A stretch of 57,446 nt of DNA from an uncultured Bacteroides sp. (GTDB taxonomy: Bacteria > Bacteroidota > Bacteroidia > Bacteroidales > Bacteroidaceae), in assembly GCF_910578895.1 (NCBI RefSeq), contig NZ_CAJTSC010000019.1, forward strand, positions 1 through 57,446, in the 5' to 3' direction. The notes below the pieces were generated by a model. The model was not told the origin of the DNA. It made no database searches and was given only the letters and a program-made list of their open reading frames with translations. Below are positions 50,397-57,446 of the stretch, piece after piece. Position 1 is the stretch's first letter. Every line of letters begins with the position of its first letter. The translations under genes were made by a program, and so were the position numbers.

Positions 50397-50416
50397 CTAC
50401 CAATCATTTACAAAGC

Positions 50417-51052
50417 ATGGCTATGGACAATAAATTTGTAGTAAATATAGGTCGCCAGTTGGGCAGCGGCGGACGGGAAATCGGAGAGAAACTGGCTGCA
50501 CGCCTGGGCATTGGCTTTTATGATAAGGAACTGATAAACCTTGCCTCCGAAGAGAGCGGGTTGTGCCGGGAGTTTTTCGAGAAAGCCGACGAGAAGGCTT
50601 CGCAGGGCATTATAGGGGGCTTGTTCGGCATGCGTTTCCCGTTTATCAGCGACGGAGCCATGCCTGCCGCCAATTGCCTGAGCAACGATGCGCTGTTCAA
50701 GGTGCAGAGCGATGTGATACGCAGGTTGGCTTCCGAGAAGTCCTGCCTGTTTGTGGGGCGTTGTGCCGATTACATCTTGCGTGACAATCCGCGTTGCGTC
50801 AATGTCTTTATCTCCGCATCGCGCGAAGACCGCATAGCCCGCCTGTGCCGTTTACATTCCATTACGGAAAACGCCGCCGAGGAGAAGATGAACAAGGCGG
50901 ACAAGCGGCGTGCGGAATATTACAACTACTATAGTAATAATGCCTGGGGAGCGGCTTCCACCTATCATCTATGCATTGATTCGTCCGTATTAGGCATTGA
51001 CGGAACGGTGGATTACATCGAAGAGTTCGTACGAAAGAAACTGAAACTTTAG
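50417..51052 (+). CDS. Cytidylate kinase-like P-loop protein
   Basis: A 211-residue kinase-fold protein beginning MAMDNKFVVNIGRQLGSGGREIGEKLAARLG, with P-loop GRQLGSGGREIG (about 12-23), then FVGRCADYILRD and FISASREDRIARL. It is the cytidylate kinase-like family (AAA_26) and not the housekeeping CMP kinase, so the substrate is uncertain. The frame could extend to 50315, but that is upstream of the promoter. Confidence 0.85.
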   Translation: MAMDNKFVVNIGRQLGSGGREIGEKLAARLGIGFYDKELINLASEESGLCREFFEKADEKASQGIIGGLFGMRFPFISDGAMPAANCLSNDALFKVQSDVIRRLASEKSCLFVGRCADYILRDNPRCVNVFISASREDRIARLCRLHSITENAAEEKMNKADKRRAEYYNYYSNNAWGAASTYHLCIDSSVLGIDGTVDYIEEFVRKKLKL

Positions 51053-51125
51053 GGGGTATCGGGAGTTAGAAGGAGTTGTTCCCCCTCTGATAATTCCTTT
51101 TCCGCAATTCAATTCCGTTTGGCTA

Positions 51126-51189
51126 TAATAAATTCGGGAAGAATTTTACTATATTTTGAATTATAGTAAAATTCTTCCCGAATTTATTA
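51126..51189. terminator. Bidirectional terminator, 28-bp perfect stem
   Basis: 51126-51153 and 51162-51189 are exact inverted copies around an 8-base loop (core GGGAAGAATTTTAC). It lies between two convergent genes. Confidence 0.85.
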
Positions 51190-51220
51190 ATAGCGCTCAA
51201 ATACCGCTACGGGCAGCTTC

Positions 51221-52882
51221 TTACATCATTGTCAGTAATATCATCTGTCCTGCCAGGATACGCAGGAACATTGTCAGCGGGTAAACCGTGGAGTAACCTA
51301 CGGACGGTGCGTCATTGCCCGAAGCTTGGTTGGAATATGCCAATGCGGGCGGGTCGGTGTTACTACCGGCAATCAGACCCATCAGTGTGAAATAATTGAC
51401 TTTGCAGTAGAAACGGGCAACCATACCGATAATCAGCAACGGAATGGTCGTAATCAGGAAACCGTAACCCACATACGCCAAGCCGCTTCCTTCCACTACG
51501 GTCTGCACGAAATGCTCTCCCGCCTCTATGCCTACGCTGGCAAGGAAGAGCACGATACCTATTTCGCGCAACATCAGGTTGGCACTCATCGTGGTGTACG
51601 TCACAAGGTGCAACTTATGCCCGAAGCGTCCGATAAGGATTGCTACCACCAACGGACCGCCTGCCAGACCTAATTTCACCGGGGTCGGCATGCCCGGGAA
51701 TGCGATAGGAAGGCTACCCAACAGAATACCGAGGAATATACCGATAAAGATTGTAACGATGTTCGGCGAGTCCAAGCGCTTCAGTTGGTTGCCCAGTACG
51801 CCTGCCACACGCTCTACGGCATCCTGCTGGCCTACCACCATTACGCGGTCGCCCACCTGCAACACCAGGTTCGGATCGGCAAACAGGTCCATGCCCGAAC
51901 GGTTGATGCGTGTAATGTTCACGCCATACATGCTGCGGAAGTGCATGCTTCCCAGTTTCTTTCCGTTGATTTCCGATTTGGTCACCAGGATGCGGCGCGA
52001 TACCATAGGCATATCTTGCTTTTCCCAATCCACCTGGATTTCCTTACCGATGAGGGCGATGACCGCTTCGGCATCTTCCTCGGAACATACGATGAACAAT
52101 TGGTCGCCGATGTGGAACTCCGTATCCTGGTTAGGGATGCTGACATGGCCTTCGTGGCAGATGCGGGAGCATACGAAAGGACGTCCCAGGAACTCTTTTA
52201 CCTGAATCAGCTTCTTGCCGTCGATAGACTCGTTGCGCACTTCCAGGTTCAGCATGTGCGGCATGTGCTTCATGTCGGCTTCCTGCGTATTGAGTTCCTC
52301 TTCTTCCTTTTTCAGGTTGACGCGGCAGATATAGCGTATGGCAATAATGGAACCGATGATGCCCACCACGCCAAGCGGATAGGCGCAGGCATATCCCAGT
52401 GCAATGGGGTCTCCTGTATAGTTCAGCTGGTTCAGCGCTTCGTTGGCGGCACCCAGACCGGGAGTGTTGGTCACGGCACCGTACAGGATACCTACAATCA
52501 TCGGCAGGTCTATGTTGCCGTCGATAAAGTAAATGCTCAATGCGACAACGATGTTCAGCGCCACAATGCCTACTGCAAGCATGTTGAGCGTCATTCCTCC
52601 TTTCTTGAAAGAGGAGAAGAACGACGGTCCTACTTGCAGACCGATGCAGAATACAAATAAAATCAAACCGAACTCACGGATGAAATGCAGGATGTGCGTT
52701 TCGCCTGTAAATCCGAAATGTCCCATCAGAATACCGGTGAAGAGCACAAATGTCACTCCCAGCGATACTCCGAAAATTTTAATCTTGCCCAGCAATACCC
52801 CCACGGCTATGACGAACGCATACAAGCAGACGATATGCGCCACGGAGGACGGGTCCCAAAGAAGACTTTCTATCCAGTTCAT
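51221..52882 (-). CDS. AspT/YidE-family putative transporter
   Basis: A 553-residue inner-membrane transporter with two sets of about five membrane segments flanking two cytosolic RCK_C (TrkA-C) domains (about 210-380, with IGDQLFIVCSEEDAEAVI and VGDRVMVVGQQDAVERVAGVLG). The duplicated AspT-type motif appears as GAVTNTPGLGAANEAL and GSNTDPPALAYSNQ. Relatives exchange aspartate and alanine; the substrate here is unknown. Convergent with the kinase gene and divergent from mutA. Confidence 0.88.
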   Translation of the reverse strand: MNWIESLLWDPSSVAHIVCLYAFVIAVGVLLGKIKIFGVSLGVTFVLFTGILMGHFGFTGETHILHFIREFGLILFVFCIGLQVGPSFFSSFKKGGMTLNMLAVGIVALNIVVALSIYFIDGNIDLPMIVGILYGAVTNTPGLGAANEALNQLNYTGDPIALGYACAYPLGVVGIIGSIIAIRYICRVNLKKEEEELNTQEADMKHMPHMLNLEVRNESIDGKKLIQVKEFLGRPFVCSRICHEGHVSIPNQDTEFHIGDQLFIVCSEEDAEAVIALIGKEIQVDWEKQDMPMVSRRILVTKSEINGKKLGSMHFRSMYGVNITRINRSGMDLFADPNLVLQVGDRVMVVGQQDAVERVAGVLGNQLKRLDSPNIVTIFIGIFLGILLGSLPIAFPGMPTPVKLGLAGGPLVVAILIGRFGHKLHLVTYTTMSANLMLREIGIVLFLASVGIEAGEHFVQTVVEGSGLAYVGYGFLITTIPLLIIGMVARFYCKVNYFTLMGLIAGSNTDPPALAYSNQASGNDAPSVGYSTVYPLTMFLRILAGQMILLTMM

Positions 52883-53085
52883 ACTACCTTATTATATGTT
52901 GTTTTTAAAATTTCGCGCAAAATTACTCAATAAAGGGGAGTTGGCAAAGGGTTTGCCTTTCTTTTTGTAATACCTGCTTTGCAAAAACAAACCGCCTGAT
53001 ATGCTCTGTGGCGAATAAGAATGGGCATAGCATCGCCCGTAGGCGCAATTTTCACTAAAAAACCTTTTTCTTTGAACTATTTCCT

Positions 53086-53093
53086 TATATTTG
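53086..53093 (+). promoter_or_regulatory. -7 box of the mutA-mutB operon
   Basis: TATATTTG lies 56 bases before the mutA ATG. Confidence 0.5.
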
Positions 53094-53149
53094 CATGTCT
53101 CTTGACAACACAATTGAATACTATTCATCATTTTAATTTTAAATAAACT

Positions 53150-55048
53150 ATGGCAGACAGTAAAGAAAAACTCTTCTCGGACTTCTCTCCGGTTTCTACG
53201 GAACAGTGGATGGAGAAAGTGGCCGCAGACCTGAAAGGTGCGGACTTTGAGAAGAAACTCGTTTGGAAGACAAACGAAGGGTTCAAAGTAAAACCTTTCT
53301 ATCGCGTGGAAGATCTTGAGGGCTTGAAAACCGCAGATGCCCTTCCCGGCGAGTTCCCGTATCTGAGAGGTACAAAGAAAAACAACAATGAGTGGTTCGT
53401 CCGCCAGGAAATAAAGGTGGAATGTCCCGAAGAGGCGAATGCCAAGGCTTTGGACATCTTGAACAAGGGCGTCGACTCGCTCTCTTTCCACGTGAAGGCC
53501 AAAGAACTGAGCGCGGAGTATATCGCGGCTCTGCTGAAAGATATCTGTGCGGAATGCGTGGAACTGAACTTCTCCACCTGTCAGGGACACGTAGTGGAGT
53601 TGGCGGAATTGCTTGTGGCTTACTTCCAAAAGAAAGGATACGACCTTACGAAGCTGCAAGGCTCCATCAACTACGACTATTTCAATAAGATGCTTGCCAA
53701 GGGCAAGGAGAAAGGCGACATGGATGCTACGGCAAAAGCCTTGATGGAAGCCACTGCCGCTCTCCCGAAATATCGTGTGCTGAACGTGAATGCGCTGACG
53801 CTGAACAACGCGGGTGCCTATATCTATCAGGAACTGGGCTATGCGCTGGCTTGGGGTAACGAATATATGCACCGGCTGACCGAAGCCGGAGTGCCTGCCG
53901 CCGTGGTGGCAAAGAACATCAAGTTCAATTTCGGCATCAGCTCCAATTACTTCCTCGAAATCGCAAAATTCCGTGCAGCGCGCATGCTGTGGGCGAATAT
54001 CGTGGCTTCTTACAATCCGGAATGCCTGCGCGACTGTCCGAACAAGGGCGAAAACAACGAATGCCGCTGTGCCGCCAAGATGAGGATACATGCGGAAACC
54101 TCTACTTTCAACCTCACGCTGTTTGATGCGCACGTCAACTTGCTGCGTACGCAGACCGAAGCGATGAGTGCCGCGCTGGCAGGTGTCGACTCTATGACGG
54201 TGGTGCCGTTCGACAAGACGTATGCCGTGCCCGATGAATTTTCCGAACGTCTGGCGCGCAATCAGCAGTTGCTCCTGAAGGAAGAGTCACACTTCGACAA
54301 GGTAATCGACCCGGCTGCGGGTTCCTATTATATCGAAAACCTGACTGTGGCAATAGCCAAGCAAGCCTGGGAACTGTTCCTTGCAGTAGAAGAGGAGGGC
54401 GGTTTCTACGCTTCGGTGAAGAGTGGCAAGGTGCAGGCTGCCGTGAACGAAAGCAACGCGGTTCGTCATGCGGCGGTTGCCAAGCGCAAGGAAGTGCTGC
54501 TGGGCACTAACCAGTTCCCCAACTTCAACGAGAAGGCAGGCGACAAGAAACCTTTGGAAGCCGCTTGCTGCTGTGGCGGACAGCATACTTGCGAAAAGGA
54601 TGTTCCTTCACTGAACTTCGACCGTGCCGCCAGCGAATTTGAAGCGTTGCGTCTCGAAACGGAAGCATCCGGCAAGCGTCCGAAAGCGTTTATGCTGACT
54701 ATCGGCAACCTGGCAATGCGTCAGGCGCGTGCCCAATACTCTTGCAACTTCCTGGCTTGTGCCGGATATGAAGTGGTCGACAACCTCGGTTTCCCCACCG
54801 TAGAGGAGGGTGTAGAGGCTGCAATGGCGGCTAATGCCGATGTCGTGGTGCTCTGCTCGAGCGATGATGAATATGCGGAATATGCCGTTCCTGCCTTCAA
54901 AGCCCTGGACGGCCGTGCCATGTTCATCGTAGCCGGTGCTCCTGCCTGCATGGACGAGTTGAAGGCGGCAGGCATCGAGAACTTTATCCATGTCCGCGTC
55001 AATGTGCTGGAAACGCTGAGAGAGTTTAATGAGAAGTTACTAAAATAG
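53150..55048 (+). CDS. mutA: Methylmalonyl-CoA mutase small subunit
   Basis: Non-catalytic partner of MutB in the succinyl-CoA to methylmalonyl-CoA step of propionate production. The 632-residue product begins with the mutase TIM-barrel region (LFSDFSPVSTEQWMEKVAADLKG) and ends in a degenerate cobalamin-binding domain (FLACAGYEVVDNLGFPTVEEGV). It lacks the DxHxxG cobalamin motif of MutB. Two Cys clusters are unusual: C292, C296, C305, C307 and C473, C474, C475, C481. It is followed by mutB after 97 bp containing an imperfect hairpin. Confidence 0.93.
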   Translation: MADSKEKLFSDFSPVSTEQWMEKVAADLKGADFEKKLVWKTNEGFKVKPFYRVEDLEGLKTADALPGEFPYLRGTKKNNNEWFVRQEIKVECPEEANAKALDILNKGVDSLSFHVKAKELSAEYIAALLKDICAECVELNFSTCQGHVVELAELLVAYFQKKGYDLTKLQGSINYDYFNKMLAKGKEKGDMDATAKALMEATAALPKYRVLNVNALTLNNAGAYIYQELGYALAWGNEYMHRLTEAGVPAAVVAKNIKFNFGISSNYFLEIAKFRAARMLWANIVASYNPECLRDCPNKGENNECRCAAKMRIHAETSTFNLTLFDAHVNLLRTQTEAMSAALAGVDSMTVVPFDKTYAVPDEFSERLARNQQLLLKEESHFDKVIDPAAGSYYIENLTVAIAKQAWELFLAVEEEGGFYASVKSGKVQAAVNESNAVRHAAVAKRKEVLLGTNQFPNFNEKAGDKKPLEAACCCGGQHTCEKDVPSLNFDRAASEFEALRLETEASGKRPKAFMLTIGNLAMRQARAQYSCNFLACAGYEVVDNLGFPTVEEGVEAAMAANADVVVLCSSDDEYAEYAVPAFKALDGRAMFIVAGAPACMDELKAAGIENFIHVRVNVLETLREFNEKLLK

Positions 55049-55054
55049 AACACA

Positions 55055-55133
55055 GGGACGCGAAGACACACCTCCTGATCTCCCTGATAGATTGGTAATT
55101 TATACCCCGTGTCTCCGTACCTCTGTGTTTAAA
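55055..55133. repeat. CACAGAG-type hairpin between mutA and mutB
   Basis: AACACAGGGACGCGAAGACAC and a downstream GTGTCTCCGTACCTCTGTG form an imperfect inverted repeat, same word family as 24961 and 31819. It may reduce read-through into mutB or stabilise the mutA message. Confidence 0.5.
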
Positions 55134-55145
55134 ACCATAAATAGT

Positions 55146-57293
55146 ATGAGAAAAGATTTTAAAAACTTAGATATATACGCCGCTTTCCAGCCTGCCAATG
55201 GCGCTGAGTGGCAAAAGGCTAACGGCATCAAAGCCGACTGGAAAACTCCGGAACACATCGAAGTGAAGCCTGTTTACACCAAAGAAGACCTCGAAGGTAT
55301 GGAGCACCTCGGCTATGCGGCAGGTATTCCGCCCTATCTGCGTGGTCCGTATTCGGTAATGTACACCCTGCGTCCGTGGACCATCCGCCAGTATGCCGGG
55401 TTCTCCACGGCAGAAGAGTCCAATGCTTTCTATCGCCGTAACCTGGCTTCTGGTCAGAAAGGTCTGTCCGTGGCATTCGACCTTGCCACCCACCGCGGTT
55501 ACGATCCCGACCACGAGCGTGTGGTAGGCGATGTCGGCAAGGCGGGTGTTTCTATCTGTTCGTTGGAAAACATGAAGGTGCTCTTCGACGGCATTCCTTT
55601 GAACAAGATGTCCGTCTCCATGACCATGAACGGCGCGGTGCTTCCGGTTATGGCATTCTACATAAATGCCGGTCTGGAGCAGGGCGCCAAGTTGGAAGAA
55701 ATGGCAGGTACTATCCAGAATGATATCCTGAAGGAGTTCATGGTGCGCAACACCTATATCTATCCGCCCGCATTCTCCATGAAGATTATCTCCGACATCT
55801 TTGAATATACTTCTCAGAAGATGCCTAAGTTCAACTCCATTTCCATTTCCGGCTATCACATGCAGGAAGCCGGTGCTACGGCGGATATCGAGTTGGCTTA
55901 TACGCTGGCGGACGGTTTGGAATACCTTCGCGCCGGTGTTGCCGCAGGCATTGACATCGATGCGTTCGCACCGCGCCTGTCGTTCTTCTGGGCCATCGGT
56001 ACCAATCACTTCATGGAAATAGCCAAGATGCGTGCCGCGCGTATGTTGTGGGCGAAGATTGTGAAGCAATTCAATCCGAAGAACCCCAAATCGCTGGCAT
56101 TGCGCACGCACTCACAGACATCCGGCTGGTCGCTGACGGAACAGGACCCGTTCAACAACGTAGGCCGTACTTGCATCGAAGCGATGGCTGCCGCTTTGGG
56201 ACATACGCAGTCGCTGCATACCAATGCGTTGGACGAGGCTATCGCACTGCCTACCGACTTCTCCGCACGTATCGCGCGCAATACGCAGATTTATATTCAG
56301 GAAGAAACCTACATCTGCAAGAATGTAGACCCGTGGGGCGGTTCCTACTACGTGGAGTCTCTGACCAACGAACTTGCGCACAAGGCTTGGGAACTGATTC
56401 AGGAAGTGGAAAAACTGGGCGGCATGGCGAAAGCTATCGAGACCGGCATCCCCAAGATGCGCATCGAAGAGGCTGCCGCACGTACGCAGGCACGCATCGA
56501 CAGCGGTTCGCAAACCATTGTGGGTGTGAACAAGTACCGCCTGGAGAAAGAAGCTCCTATCGATATCCTTGAGATTGACAATACGGCTGTCCGTCAGGAA
56601 CAGATTCAGAACCTGAAGACTTTGAAGGAAGGTCGCGATGAAGCTGCCGTTCAGAAGGCGCTCGAAGCCATTACCAAATGTGTGGAAACGAAAGAGGGCA
56701 ACTTGCTGGAACTGGCTGTGGAAGCAGCGCGCGTGCGTGCCACGTTGGGTGAGATTTCGTATGCTTGCGAAAAGGTAGTAGGACGTTATAAAGCAGTAAT
56801 TAGAACTATTTCAGGCGTGTATTCATCAGAAAGTAAGAATGACAGCGACTTCCACCGTGCTTGTGAATTGGCGGAGAAGTTCGCGAAGAAGGAGGGACGT
56901 CAGCCCCGTATCATGGTAGCCAAAATGGGGCAGGACGGTCACGACCGCGGTGCCAAAGTGGTAGCAACCGGTTATGCCGACTGTGGTTTCGATGTGGACA
57001 TGGGACCGTTGTTCCAGACACCTGCCGAAGCGGCTCGCGAGGCTGTGGAAAATGACGTCCATGTAGTAGGTGTCTCTTCATTGGCTGCCGGACACAAGAC
57101 GCTGGTGCCGCAGATTATTGAAGAGCTCAAGAAGTTGGGACGTGAGGATATCGTGGTTATCGCAGGCGGTGTAATCCCGGCACAGGACTATGACTTCCTT
57201 TACAAAGCAGGCGTGGCGGCTATCTTCGGTCCCGGTACTCCGGTGGCAAAGGCGGCTTGTCAGATTCTTGATATCTTGTTGGACGAGGAATAA
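55146..57293 (+). CDS. mutB: Methylmalonyl-CoA mutase large subunit
   Basis: B12-dependent catalytic subunit of 715 residues. The substrate barrel shows PPYLRGPYSVMY (about residue 60), RRNLASGQKGLSVAFDLATHRGYD and SISGYHMQEAGATADIELAYTLADG. The C-terminal cobalamin domain has GQDGHDRGAKVV (DxHxxG, about 600-611), GVSSLAAGH and VIAGGVIP. The ATG at 55146 gives the usual N-terminus MRKDFKNLDIYAAF; an earlier ATG at 55092 is in the hairpin region and is rejected. Confidence 0.97.
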   Translation: MRKDFKNLDIYAAFQPANGAEWQKANGIKADWKTPEHIEVKPVYTKEDLEGMEHLGYAAGIPPYLRGPYSVMYTLRPWTIRQYAGFSTAEESNAFYRRNLASGQKGLSVAFDLATHRGYDPDHERVVGDVGKAGVSICSLENMKVLFDGIPLNKMSVSMTMNGAVLPVMAFYINAGLEQGAKLEEMAGTIQNDILKEFMVRNTYIYPPAFSMKIISDIFEYTSQKMPKFNSISISGYHMQEAGATADIELAYTLADGLEYLRAGVAAGIDIDAFAPRLSFFWAIGTNHFMEIAKMRAARMLWAKIVKQFNPKNPKSLALRTHSQTSGWSLTEQDPFNNVGRTCIEAMAAALGHTQSLHTNALDEAIALPTDFSARIARNTQIYIQEETYICKNVDPWGGSYYVESLTNELAHKAWELIQEVEKLGGMAKAIETGIPKMRIEEAAARTQARIDSGSQTIVGVNKYRLEKEAPIDILEIDNTAVRQEQIQNLKTLKEGRDEAAVQKALEAITKCVETKEGNLLELAVEAARVRATLGEISYACEKVVGRYKAVIRTISGVYSSESKNDSDFHRACELAEKFAKKEGRQPRIMVAKMGQDGHDRGAKVVATGYADCGFDVDMGPLFQTPAEAAREAVENDVHVVGVSSLAAGHKTLVPQIIEELKKLGREDIVVIAGGVIPAQDYDFLYKAGVAAIFGPGTPVAKAACQILDILLDEE

Positions 57294-57311
57294 TCTGTTG
57301 AGATAAATGTT

Positions 57312-57350
57312 AAAAAAGGACGGGATGCGTTTGCATATCCGTCCTTTTTT
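57312..57350 (+). terminator. Terminator after mutB
   Basis: AAAAAAGGACGG (57312-57323) pairs with CCGTCCTTTTTT (57339-57350), ending in a T-run. Confidence 0.85.
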
Positions 57351-57390
57351 CTTAATCTATGTTATGAAACATGCTTTTTTTCTTGGATAA

Positions 57391-57421
57391 TTTGCAAGTT
57401 ACTCAAATGTCCGTATCTTTG
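57391..57421 (+). promoter_or_regulatory. Canonical Bacteroides promoter at the window edge
   Basis: TTTG (57391-57394), 19 bases, then TATCTTTG (57414-57421). It drives a gene beyond the window. Confidence 0.65.
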
Positions 57422-57446
57422 CAATGTGTTTTTCATAGTATTAGAT

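Noticed and set aside
52883..53149. Cobalamin riboswitch before mutA
   Set aside because: No B12-box or matching stem pattern could be found in the 267-bp gap.

Overview
This window reads as chromosomal DNA of a gut Bacteroides (Bacteroidales). The evidence is many promoters with the Bacteroides -7 box TAnnTTTG, a SusC/SusD pair beside a hybrid two-component regulator, sulfatase and heparinase-type lyase genes, a paired mutA/mutB methylmalonyl-CoA mutase, a fused single-chain glycine decarboxylase and an archaeal-style PfkB-independent core gene set typical of the genus. The species cannot be fixed by eye.

Layout. 1-428 is a regulatory and repeat region: a leftward promoter with a TetR-type palindromic operator, a second copy of that operator, and a 23-bp phased repeat array. 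429-18599 is mainly housekeeping and accessory core: lipB, glycerate kinase, an AraC regulator, an RsiV-like lipoprotein, rsmG, a metallo-beta-lactamase-fold hydrolase, gcvP, an orphan HpaII-family restriction endonuclease homologue, a CDGSH protein, a YigZ/IMPACT protein, DMT and MATE exporters, a 65-residue unknown, FKBP and a DUF6249-like membrane protein divergent from an ECF sigma factor with a probable membrane anti-sigma partner, DUF1015, a four-helix-bundle (S23/IVP) protein and serA. 18600-29500 holds an insertion-like 180-bp repeat, lptD, ung, asnA, tRNA-Arg(CCG), a HAD phosphatase, pgi, gpsA and lysS. 29493-30424 has no convincing gene but carries an unusual 22-bp-period degenerate palindromic array. 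A second MATE exporter follows.

31958-50238 is a polysaccharide utilization locus (PUL). It encodes a serine-type sulfatase, an unrecognised secreted alpha/alpha-toroid-like protein, a full-length hybrid two-component system, a mutarotase lipoprotein, a secreted KdgF-like cupin, SusC, SusD and a PL12 heparinase III-like lyase. The set fits uptake and breakdown of a sulfated or uronic-acid-rich glycosaminoglycan, most likely of the heparin/heparan type. KdgF without a GH88 unsaturated glucuronidase suggests that an exo-acting lyase releases unsaturated monouronate. A small DUF4160/DUF2442-HTH module, with its own operator-covered promoter, sits inside the PUL in the opposite direction and looks like a toxin-antitoxin-type insertion.

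50239-57446 returns to core functions: a cytidylate-kinase-like protein, an AspT/YidE-type transporter, and mutA-mutB for the succinate-propionate route, ending with a terminator and a canonical promoter for the next gene outside the window.

The most unusual items are the orphan HpaII-family protein, which has no methyltransferase nearby and apparently an Arg at the catalytic Lys position; the helically phased 21-23 bp intergenic arrays; two MITE-like repeat families; and the DUF4160/DUF2442 module inside the PUL.
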